Below, piece by piece: positions 7,688 to 13,688 of a stretch of DNA of 37,846 bases (positions are counted from its first letter, which is position 1; every line of letters begins with the position of its first letter). The notes under the pieces are model-generated. The model searched no databases. It was not told the DNA's origin and was given only the letters and a program-made list of their open reading frames with translations. The position numbers and the translations under genes were made by a program. The DNA is from Clostridia bacterium (GTDB lineage Bacteria; Bacillota; Clostridia; Oscillospirales; Acutalibacteraceae): the NCBI GenBank assembly GCA_017454485.1, contig JAFTCX010000060.1:1-37846 (forward strand), in the 5' to 3' direction.

Positions 7688-8716
7688 ATGGCAACACGAC
7701 TTGGCAAACGCACGCTGCAACTGGAAACGCGCCCGCGCATTCTTGCTTCTGCCGGCGTTGCGGGAAAACGTGAAGCGCAGGGGCCGCTCGGCAGCAGATT
7801 CGACCGCATTTTTGACGACACGACCCTCGGCGAAGTCTCCTGGGAAAAGGCGGAAAGCAAGCTCCTGCTCTCGGCGGCGCAAAGTGCGCTGAACAAGGCA
7901 AAGCTGCAGCCGTCCGATGTTCAAGCGGCGTTCGCCGGCGATCTTCAAAGCCAGTGCACGTCGGCGGTGTTCGGTCTGCGCTCTCTGGGCATCCCCTACT
8001 GCGGGATTTTCGGCGCTTGCTCCACCATGGCCGAAGGGCTGTTGCTGGCGGCGCTGGCGATCGAAAGCGGCGGCTTTTCCGTGACAATGGCCGCGACAAG
8101 CTCGCATTTTTGCACAGCGGAACGGCAGTTCCGGCATCCGCTGGAATACGGCGGTCAGCGCACCCCCACGGCGCAATGGACAGTCACCGGCGCAGGCGCC
8201 GCCCTGCTTGCACGTCAAGCGGACGCAGGCGCGCCCTATATCGACAAGGTGCAGCTCGGCACGATGGTCGATCTCGGCGTGAAAGACGCGGGGAACATGG
8301 GCGCGGCAATGGCGCCGGCAGCCAAAAAGACGATTGCCGATTTTTTGCACGACACCGGAACGACCCCGGCGGATTACGATCTGATTCTCACGGGCGACCT
8401 CGGCGAAGTCGGCAGCACACTGCTGTGCGAGCTGATGCAGCGCGAGGAAGGGATCGATCTTTCGCAAAAGCAGCGCGACTGCGGACTGTTGATCTTTGAC
8501 CGCGAAAAGCAGGACGTCCACGCCGGCGGCTCCGGCTGCGGATGCAGCGCAAGCGTGCTTTGCGCCGATATCTGTCGTGCGCTGCGGGAAGACACGCTGC
8601 AATCGGTGCTGTTTGTTGCCACAGGCGCGCTGATGAGCGCGGTCTCCTCCAAGCAGGGCGAAAGCATTCCCGGCATTGCGCACGCGGTACTTTTGAAGAA
8701 AGGAGAACCCCAATGA
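7688..8716 (+). CDS. spoVAD: Stage V sporulation protein AD
   Basis: The 342-aa product has the thiolase-like fold of SpoVAD, the DPA-binding protein of the spore inner membrane channel. Recognisable family segments are FDRIFDDTTLGEVSWEKAES near residue 38, the GIPYCGIFGACSTMAEGL segment around residue 100, the HFCTAERQFRHPLEYGGQR segment near 140, the DLGEVGSTLL segment near 238 and the Gly/Cys-rich HAGGSGCGCSASVL near 280. It has no membrane segments, as expected. It starts one base after the spoVAC stop with GGGAGG 7 bases upstream. Its stop overlaps the next start as ATGA. Confidence 0.97.
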   Translation: MATRLGKRTLQLETRPRILASAGVAGKREAQGPLGSRFDRIFDDTTLGEVSWEKAESKLLLSAAQSALNKAKLQPSDVQAAFAGDLQSQCTSAVFGLRSLGIPYCGIFGACSTMAEGLLLAALAIESGGFSVTMAATSSHFCTAERQFRHPLEYGGQRTPTAQWTVTGAGAALLARQADAGAPYIDKVQLGTMVDLGVKDAGNMGAAMAPAAKKTIADFLHDTGTTPADYDLILTGDLGEVGSTLLCELMQREEGIDLSQKQRDCGLLIFDREKQDVHAGGSGCGCSASVLCADICRALREDTLQSVLFVATGALMSAVSSKQGESIPGIAHAVLLKKGEPQ

Positions 8717-8892
8717 AACTGATGAAATGTTTGATGTATGTGCTCGAATGCAAAAAAATTCTCGGCATCGCAAAGGTGCTGACCACAAGCGTGACGATCC
8801 TCGTTTTGGCCTGCACGGCGGCAAAGATGTTTTTGCTCAAGGGCGTTGACGCAAAAAAGATCGGCAAGGCGCTGAAAAAGGTGATCAAATGA
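8713..8892 (+). CDS. Unknown 59-aa membrane protein within the spoVA operon
   Basis: A complete ORF of 59 residues lies exactly between spoVAD and spoVAE, sharing ATGA overlaps with both (8713-8716 and 8889-8892). It has its own ribosome binding site, AAAGGAG, 8 bases before the ATG. The product has a short N-terminal part with two Cys (KCLMYVLECKK), one hydrophobic segment (VTILVLACTAAKMFLL) and a strongly basic end (KKIGKALKKVIK). The layout suggests a single-pass membrane peptide made in the forespore with the channel proteins. I do not recognise it as SpoVAB, SpoVAEa or any named family. Coupling and position argue strongly that it is a real gene. Confidence 0.8.
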   Translation: MKLMKCLMYVLECKKILGIAKVLTTSVTILVLACTAAKMFLLKGVDAKKIGKALKKVIK

Positions 8893-9254
8893 GCATTGTA
8901 CTGACCCTTTGCAAGGCCTTTCTCGTCGGCGGTCTGCTGTGTGTGATCGGGCAGGTGCTGATTGACAAAACGAACCTCACCCCGGCGAAGATTCTCGTGC
9001 TCTATGTGCTCGCGGGCGTTGTGCTCGGCGCAGTCGGCGTCTATGCGCCCTTGGCGGAGTTTGCCGGTGCGGGCGCAACCGTGCCGCTGACGGGCTTCGG
9101 GTTCAATCTTGCAAAATCGACCGCCGAAGCGGTGAACGAGCGCGGACTTTGGGGCGCGTTGGAGGGACCGCTTTCCGCGGCGAGCGTGGGCGTCATGACG
9201 GCGGTGCTCAGCGCGTTGATCGTGAGTGTATTCGCGCGGTCAAAGGACAAGTAG
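8889..9254 (+). CDS. spoVAE: Stage V sporulation protein AE
   Basis: This 121-aa, largely hydrophobic protein matches SpoVAE (the SpoVAEb type), a membrane component of the DPA channel, related to SpoVAC. Markers are LCKAFLVGGLLCVIGQ at the start, four membrane segments, and the signature GAGATVPLTGFGFNLAKSTAEAV near residue 65, parallel to the GAGLAVPITGF segment in SpoVAC. It overlaps the preceding small gene by four bases and has AAAGGTG 5 bases before its ATG. It ends the operon and is followed at once by a hairpin, a heptamer repeat and a terminator. Confidence 0.95.
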   Translation: MSIVLTLCKAFLVGGLLCVIGQVLIDKTNLTPAKILVLYVLAGVVLGAVGVYAPLAEFAGAGATVPLTGFGFNLAKSTAEAVNERGLWGALEGPLSAASVGVMTAVLSALIVSVFARSKDK

Positions 9255-9273
9255 GGGCGGCCAGTGGCCGCCC
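9255..9273. repeat. GGGCGGCC hairpin after spoVAE
   Basis: A perfect 8-bp stem, GGGCGGCC with GGCCGCCC and loop AGT, begins at the base after the spoVAE stop. It has no T-run. Variants recur at 11401-11417 and 15341-15359, so it is one of several copies of a short intergenic palindrome. Confidence 0.75.
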
Positions 9274-9278
9274 GTTGT

Positions 9279-9320
9279 CAGTTATTAGTCATTAGTCGGT
9301 AGTCGGTAGTCGGTAGTATT
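9279..9320 (+). repeat. TAG-heptamer array 1
   Basis: Five consecutive seven-base units starting with TAG: one TAGTCAT (9286), three TAGTCGG (9293, 9300, 9307), one TAGTATT (9314). It lies 3' of spoVAE. Because seven is not a multiple of three, three units place a stop codon in all three frames. Confidence 0.8.
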
Positions 9321-9325
9321 TTTAA

Positions 9326-9364
9326 CCCCACCGTGGATGTAGATTCCATGGTGGGGTGTTGTTT
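9326..9364 (+). terminator. Terminator of the spoVA operon
   Basis: A 12-bp stem (CCCCACCGTGGA, 9326-9337, with TCCATGGTGGGG, 9345-9356, one G-T pair) and loop TGTAGAT are followed by TGTTGTTTT. The loop and stem resemble the hairpin at 13614-13648. Confidence 0.8.
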
Positions 9365-9367
9365 TGC

Positions 9368-9430
9368 AAAAAAGCCTTCCCCTTTTCAAAGGGGAAGGGG
9401 GACCGCTCGCCCGCAGGCGAGTGGTGGATG
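9368..9430 (-). terminator. Dispersed-repeat double hairpin; terminator of the DUF6273 gene
   Basis: Two adjacent stems: 9375-9385 with 9388-9398 (11 bp perfect, CCTTCCCCTTT) and 9403-9411 with 9416-9424 (9 bp, one wobble), then TGGATGAGG. Read on the minus strand the first stem runs into C plus six T, so it can terminate the gene that ends at 9439. The same composite is familiar as a dispersed intergenic repeat in Oscillospiraceae genomes; that part is from memory and only one copy is present here. Confidence 0.7.
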
Positions 9431-9438
9431 AGGTTCGT

Positions 9439-11088
9439 TTATCTGCTGAAAAGCCTACGGAAGAAGTTCAAAATCATTTGGATCAGCTTTTGGAAGAAAT
9501 TCATATTGCCAGTGTTGTTACCGCCGTCATCCTGATTCGGATGATCGGGACTCGCAGGGTCGGTCGGTTCTTCTGCTGCAGCGTCTTTTTCAAATGTTGC
9601 AACCAAGACAACGTCTTCGGTAACAGTAAAGGTATAAGTCATGTTGTCGCTGACTTTTTCCTCATCTTTGTACCAGCCGATAAAATGATATCCATCGTTT
9701 ACTTCAACCGTTAAGGAAACAGTATCGTTGCAGCGTGCAGCGGTATTCCCGGTAACAGTTGCACCGCCGATCGGTCCGTTCAAATAGACCTTGATCGTTT
9801 TCGGCGCAATGTATTTCGCCGTCAGCGTCATGTCTTCGGTTGCGGTAAAGGTGTATTCTTCGTTACCGCTGACTTTTGTATCTCCGTCATACCACCCATC
9901 GAACAGATAGATTTCATCCGGATAAGCCCTTGCTGTCACCGGCGCTCCAAGCGCACTGACAAGACCCGAAACCGGAGACACATGGCCGCCTCGTTCGGTC
10001 GTCAAATTCACAAGCATCTTACATTTTGAAGAGAAAAGAGAAGCAGATAGTTCGGCGTTCTGCGTCAGTGACGTCAAAACACAAGCCGGGCGAATTCCGT
10101 TGTCGGTTTTGCCAACCGTAGCGCCTGCGCTTGTGACGCCGGTGTAATCAACGCTGCAAGCACAATCGGGGCGTAAACCGGCGGATCGAAGCAGCCAGAA
10201 GGAAGTTCCTTCTTCGGTAACTGACAGGCCTCGGCATTTCGCGTAATCCGTGCCGCTTGCGGTTTTTGCAGCATCCGGAACAACGCTGTTGATTGACGTG
10301 CCGAAGCCGTAGGCCGTATTGAGCGCCTGGTCATAAGACAGCAGGAAAATTTTATCGATCGTCGTTGCAGAGTCAAACTGCGCATAACGCGTGTCAAATG
10401 CTTCGTTTGTCAGCGCAGTGGTTTGGATCAAAGCTTTCTGCGCATCGCTGAATGCCGTTTCATAAAAATCATAGTTCAGCCAGTCGCGAATGGAGGACGT
10501 TGCGTAATCGTTGGCAAGAACGGAGGAGTATTTTCCTTGAAAAGATTCAATCTTTGTTTGCGGATAACTCGTTGTAATTGTGTGGAACACATTTTGATAC
10601 GGCTGGGAATCAATGATCGTTTCGCACATCACAAGACCGGTTTCAGCGTCAAGCACACGCCATTGCAGCGGTTCATACCTGAAATAATAGTAAGTGTCTG
10701 TTTCAAAGCCGTTTTCATCCTGAACAGAGTAGTACGCATCGGCTTGCCTGTTCGTTATTTGCGGTCGGAACTGCGTAAATCGAACCCGGCGATACTTTTG
10801 CGCATCACAGAAAAAGTCCGTGATTTCCACCCTCTGATTTCTTTCGGGCTCATCTTCTTTTTCTGCGCGGGAAAAATCAAAAATGAATCCGCTGTTTCCG
10901 GCGTTGTCCGCTTCATCGGCGGCGGTTTTCAATGCATCTGTTTCTGCAACGCGTGTTTGCGGATAGGTGCCGAATGCGAGTGTGTCGCCGACCTGACAGG
11001 CTGTGCCCTGTGCAAACGCCAGCGACATTCCCGATAAGGCCAGCAGGGTCGATAAAAGAATGGATACAAGCTGTTTTACGTGTTTCAT
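9439..11088 (-). CDS. Secreted DUF6273 protein with two InlB-like repeats and C-terminal amphipathic tag
   Basis: The 549-aa product starts with a signal peptide (MKHVKQLVSI..., cleavage near SLAFAQ). Residues ~33-345 fit DUF6273, a domain of Clostridial surface proteins: GDTLAFGTYPQT at the start, EPLQWRVLDAETGLVM in the middle, FWLLRSAGLRPD and NGIRPACVL at the end. Two divergent InlB/Listeria-Bacteroides-type repeats follow (~365-435 and ~438-505), each ending in a TFTATED.TLTAKY-like strand. Then come a Pro/Asp/Asn-rich linker and a final helix NFFQKLIQMILNFFRRLFSR. No LPXTG motif is present. The start has AAGGAGG 8 bases upstream. The gene has its own promoter and a long structured leader. 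Role unknown; probably surface-located. Confidence 0.85.
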   Translation of the reverse strand: MKHVKQLVSILLSTLLALSGMSLAFAQGTACQVGDTLAFGTYPQTRVAETDALKTAADEADNAGNSGFIFDFSRAEKEDEPERNQRVEITDFFCDAQKYRRVRFTQFRPQITNRQADAYYSVQDENGFETDTYYYFRYEPLQWRVLDAETGLVMCETIIDSQPYQNVFHTITTSYPQTKIESFQGKYSSVLANDYATSSIRDWLNYDFYETAFSDAQKALIQTTALTNEAFDTRYAQFDSATTIDKIFLLSYDQALNTAYGFGTSINSVVPDAAKTASGTDYAKCRGLSVTEEGTSFWLLRSAGLRPDCACSVDYTGVTSAGATVGKTDNGIRPACVLTSLTQNAELSASLFSSKCKMLVNLTTERGGHVSPVSGLVSALGAPVTARAYPDEIYLFDGWYDGDTKVSGNEEYTFTATEDMTLTAKYIAPKTIKVYLNGPIGGATVTGNTAARCNDTVSLTVEVNDGYHFIGWYKDEEKVSDNMTYTFTVTEDVVLVATFEKDAAAEEPTDPASPDHPNQDDGGNNTGNMNFFQKLIQMILNFFRRLFSR

Positions 11089-11266
11089 GGTGCGATTCCT
11101 CCTTTAAAAATAAAAATAAAAATGCGCAGCCGGAGCCACGCACCTGTAAAAATACATAACTCCATTTGCTGCGACACAAATCTTTTCAACCGAAAGTTCA
11201 TTGAAAATGAGTCTGTATCTTTACCAAGATACAAACTTTCGGTTAAAAAGCAAAGATTTATGTCGC
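11089..11266 (-). ncRNA. Structured leader RNA, candidate riboswitch or attenuator
   Basis: The minus-strand transcript of the DUF6273 gene should begin near 11266. It would first form a long imperfect stem (11171-11198 with 11234-11266; arms GCGACAYAAATCTTT and AACCGAAAGTT are nearly fully complementary) that opens into two small stems, CATT/AATG and GTATCTT/AAGATAC, making a three-way junction. Downstream, 11123-11142 folds as an 8-bp stem with loop TCCG, followed by a T-rich tract (three runs of five T) that ends at the AAAGGAGG ribosome binding site. Promoter, junction, terminator, then RBS is the order expected of a transcription-attenuating leader. I do not recognise the motif. Confidence 0.5.
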
Positions 11267-11272
11267 ATCTTA

Positions 11273-11301
11273 ACTCTACCACATCTCCCCCGAAAAATCA
11301 A
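11273..11301 (-). promoter_or_regulatory. Sigma-A promoter of the DUF6273 gene
   Basis: On the minus strand TTGATT (11296-11301), 17 bases, TAGAGT (11273-11278). The expected start, about 7 bases on, coincides with the first base of the long hairpin at 11266. The rest of the 11089-11493 gap is the leader RNA and the terminators listed separately. Confidence 0.7.
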
Positions 11302-11371
11302 GTGTTTCCCATAAAAAAACGGGCGTCTTGAAAGTGCTTTTTGCTTCCGCAACAAAATTGGAATCGCAACG

Positions 11372-11398
11372 AAAAAAAGCCCCAACGGAGCTTTTTTT
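11372..11398. terminator. Bidirectional terminator after the CD1247-type gene
   Basis: A 12-bp stem with seven A before and seven T after (AAAAAAAGC...GCTTTTTTT), loop AAC. It lies about 95 bases beyond the stop of the minus-strand gene at 11494 and would work on either strand. Confidence 0.85.
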
Positions 11399-11400
11399 CT

Positions 11401-11417
11401 GCGGCCACCGGCCGCCC
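11401..11417. repeat. GGGCGGCC-type hairpin, second copy
   Basis: GCGGCC and GGCCGC around ACC, followed by CC. It is a variant of the intergenic palindrome at 9255-9273, again close to the 3' end of a gene. Confidence 0.7.
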
Positions 11418-11493
11418 TTACAAATTCTGATGTTGATTGCGCGGCTGCGGTTTTACATCCCGCCCGCCGGCAAATTTCATTGCGACTTGCGAA

Positions 11494-11937
11494 TTATTCC
11501 TCGTCTTCCGCTTCGTTTTCGTCCTCGTCGTCTTCCATCTCGATTTCGAACTCAAGCGTTTCGCCGCAGCACGGGCATTCCACCTGGCCGTCGTCGTCAA
11601 TCTCGTCAAGGTCGATGCAGATGTTTTCGCCGCAGGCCGGGCAGGTCACTTCGATGCAGTCGTCGTCATCGCAGCAATCGCAGTCGTCGTCGCAGCAATC
11701 GCAATCATCGTCGTCGATGTCATACACAAAGTCTTCCACATCGCCGAGATCCTCGTCGATCTCTTCAATGTAATCGTTCAGCGTGTCCACATCGTCTTCC
11801 AGACCGCTGATTTCGTCGGCGATCACTTCCAGCGTGTCGAGCACGGCGGCAAGCAGCTTGCCTTCTTTTTTATCGGTGTCGATGTCAAGGCCTTCCATCA
11901 GGCCCTTCAAATAAGCAACTTTTTCACTCACAGACAT
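11494..11937 (-). CDS. CD1247-type acidic protein with zinc ribbon and Asp/Cys run
   Basis: The 147-aa product begins with the CD1247 N-terminal domain (SEKVAYLKGLMEGL, then a predicted coiled coil to about residue 72). An Asp/Cys run follows (DDDDCDCCDDDCDCCDDDDC, around residues 76-95), then a zinc-ribbon-like unit with CPAC and CPCC knuckles, and an acidic tail (EDEDENEAEDEE). The ribbon suggests zinc binding; the Asp/Cys run suggests extra metal binding, which is inference. It lies 20 bases after efp with AAAGGAAC as ribosome binding site, so both are co-transcribed. This neighbourhood is common in Clostridia, but the function is unknown. Confidence 0.85.
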   Translation of the reverse strand: MSVSEKVAYLKGLMEGLDIDTDKKEGKLLAAVLDTLEVIADEISGLEDDVDTLNDYIEEIDEDLGDVEDFVYDIDDDDCDCCDDDCDCCDDDDCIEVTCPACGENICIDLDEIDDDGQVECPCCGETLEFEIEMEDDEDENEAEDEE

Positions 11938-11957
11938 GGTTATGTTCCTTTCTGCGC

Positions 11958-12515
11958 TTATGCGCGGCCAAGATATTCGCCGGTTCTGGTGTCGACCTGG
12001 ATCATTTCGCCCTCATCGATGAAGAGGGGCACTTTGATCTCTGCGCCGGTTTCCAGTGTGGCGGGTTTGGTGGTATTGGTTGCGGTGTCGCCCTTGAAGC
12101 CGGGATCGGTCTTCGTGACCTGAAGCTCCACAAAGTTAGGCGGTTCCACGCCGAAGACCTTGCCTTTATAGGACAAAATCTTGCAGGTCATGTTCTCTTT
12201 CACAAACTTAAAGCTGTCCGGCAGATCCGACTGGTTGATGGGGATCATGTCATACGTCTCGTTGTCCATGAAATAATACAGATCGCCGTCGCTGTAGGAA
12301 TAATCCATATCCTTGCGCTCAATGTAAGCCGTGGGGAACTTCGCGGTGGGGTTGTAGCTCTTTTCCACCACTGCGCCGGTGATCACGTTCTTGGTCTTGG
12401 TTCTGACGAATGCAGCGCCTTTGCCGGGCTTCACATGCTGAAATTCCACAACCTGCAGCACGTTGCCTTCTTCTTCAAAGGTGACGCCGTTTCTGAAATC
12501 GCCTGCTGAAATCAT
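11958..12515 (-). CDS. efp: Elongation factor P
   Basis: This 185-aa protein is EF-P, which binds between the P and E sites of the ribosome and relieves stalling at polyproline stretches. The three beta-barrel domains are complete: the KOW-like N-terminal domain with the loop KPGKGAAF, whose tip Lys is residue 32; the OB domain with [20 protein letters not shown]; and the C-terminal domain ending [24 protein letters not shown]. The tip residue is Lys, so modification by a Lys-directed route is possible, but no epmA, epmB or ymfI lies in the window. The start has GGAGG 8 bases upstream and a good promoter. Confidence 0.98.
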   Translation of the reverse strand: MISAGDFRNGVTFEEEGNVLQVVEFQHVKPGKGAAFVRTKTKNVITGAVVEKSYNPTAKFPTAYIERKDMDYSYSDGDLYYFMDNETYDMIPINQSDLPDSFKFVKENMTCKILSYKGKVFGVEPPNFVELQVTKTDPGFKGDTATNTTKPATLETGAEIKVPLFIDEGEMIQVDTRTGEYLGRA

Positions 12516-12549
12516 AGTAGTATCCTCCGTGTTCTAAGTTTACTTTAAT

Positions 12550-12578
12550 AATGTATCATAAAACCTCCCTTTTTGCAA
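12550..12578 (-). promoter_or_regulatory. Sigma-A promoter of efp
   Basis: On the minus strand TTGCAA (12573-12578), 17 bases, TACATT (12550-12555), about 35 bases before the efp start. Confidence 0.75.
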
Positions 12579-12708
12579 GTGTTTTTTGAAACTTCCTTCA
12601 GGAAAGAACTGCAAAGATGACTTTTTTCTTAAAAATGCGGCGGGGTTCTTCTTTTTTTGCGCAATCTATGCTATGATAAGAGCATCAAAACGAAAAGGAC
12701 GATGCTTC

Positions 12709-13554
12709 ATGAAAAAATGCTTTGGTTTTGCCGCGCTGATTCTGGCTTTGCTGGGTCTGCTTTGTGCCTGCGGCAGTCAACCGCTGGAAGAGACGCCCGC
12801 ACCTTCCGCCACAGAAACAACCACCGAAGCCGACCCCGTGGTACGCGTCATGTTTCCCGAGGGCTACACCGCAGTGGAAATTGCCGAAAAGCTGGAAAAA
12901 AACGGCGTTTGCGCGGCAGCGGATTTCATGGCGGCGGTCAAAAACGCCGACGGGGTGAAAAACAGCTACGCCTTTCTGTCCGACGTAGATTTTTCCGAAC
13001 GTGCCTTTGCGCTTGAGGGCTATGTGTTCCCCGACACCTATGACTTTTACCGCGGCGAGAGCGCCCAAAAAGCTCTTTCGCGCTTTTTGAACAACATGAA
13101 CACCAAGCTCACCGAAGAGCGCAAGGCGCGCGCGGCAGAGCTGGGTTACACGATGGATGAGATCCTCACCCTCGCCTCCGTCATTCAGGAGGAATGCGGC
13201 GACCCGAAGGAGATGGCGAACGTCTCCGCTGTGATGCACAACCGGCTGGAAAGCCCGGATTACGGGATGCTGCAATGCGACGTGACGATTCATTACGTCA
13301 ACGACCGCATCACCGATTCGCCCTATCTTTCCGGCGACACCTCGGTTTTTGCGGCGCGCTATAACACCTATAAGGTGCGCGGTCTGCCTGTCGGCGCCAT
13401 CTGCTGCCCCGGGACCGACGCGATCGACGCGGCGCTGTATCCGGCGGAATCCAACAATTTCTTCTTTGTCACCGACGCGGATATGAATTATTATTACGCC
13501 GAAACGTATGCCGAACATCTTGAAAACTGCAAGAAGTGCGGGATAGATGTTTAG
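12709..13554 (+). CDS. mltG: Endolytic murein transglycosylase MltG, lipoprotein form
   Basis: MltG cuts nascent glycan strands at the membrane and so limits their length. The 281-aa product has a LysM-like segment (~residues 45-85, VVRVMFPEGYTAVEIAEKL) and the YceG catalytic domain: LEGYVFPDTYDF, then LASVIQEECGD with the catalytic-position Glu near 162, VMHNRL, a QCDVTIHY segment and YNTYKVRGLPVGAICCPG. Most MltG proteins have an uncleaved N-terminal membrane helix; this one has a lipobox-like LLCAC with Cys21 and a low-complexity Thr/Glu linker, so it is probably lipid-anchored. Starts upstream of 12709 lack an RBS; AAAGGA lies about 10 bases before the ATG. Its TAG stop is the first base triplet of a heptamer array. 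Confidence 0.92.
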   Translation: MKKCFGFAALILALLGLLCACGSQPLEETPAPSATETTTEADPVVRVMFPEGYTAVEIAEKLEKNGVCAAADFMAAVKNADGVKNSYAFLSDVDFSERAFALEGYVFPDTYDFYRGESAQKALSRFLNNMNTKLTEERKARAAELGYTMDEILTLASVIQEECGDPKEMANVSAVMHNRLESPDYGMLQCDVTIHYVNDRITDSPYLSGDTSVFAARYNTYKVRGLPVGAICCPGTDAIDAALYPAESNNFFFVTDADMNYYYAETYAEHLENCKKCGIDV

Positions 13555-13607
13555 TCGGTAGTCGGTAGCTGTTAGCTGTTAGCTGATAGCTGTTAGCTGT
13601 TAGCGGA
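13552..13607 (+). repeat. TAG-heptamer array 2
   Basis: Eight contiguous seven-base units, the first of which starts with the mltG stop codon itself: TAGTCGG twice, TAGCTGT twice, TAGCTGA, TAGCTGT twice, TAGCGGA. Same family as the arrays at 9279, 15384 and 19487. Confidence 0.85.
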
Positions 13608-13613
13608 CAGAGA

Positions 13614-13653
13614 AGCCCCGCCGTGGATGTAGAATCTGCGGCGGGGCTGTTTT
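13614..13653 (+). terminator. Terminator of mltG
   Basis: A 10-bp perfect outer stem (AGCCCCGCCG, 13614-13623, with CGGCGGGGCT, 13639-13648) is followed by GTTTTC. The loop contains TGGATGTAGA, shared with the spoVA terminator at 9326. Confidence 0.8.
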
Positions 13654-13688
13654 CAATGCGTAATTCGTAATGCGTAATGCGTAATTAT
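13654..13688. repeat. TAATGCG heptamer array
   Basis: Five seven-base units: CAATGCG, TAATTCG, TAATGCG, TAATGCG, TAATTAT. The last overlaps the 3' end of the minus-strand gene at 13685. A different heptamer, but with the same period of seven and, on the plus strand, again a stop triplet (TAA) in most units. Confidence 0.75.

Noticed and set aside
7556-8824. 422-codon minus-strand frame
   Set aside because: It is antisense to spoVAC, spoVAD and the small coupled gene.
13552-13607. CRISPR array
   Set aside because: The units are only seven bases long and contiguous, with no spacers and no cas genes in the window.
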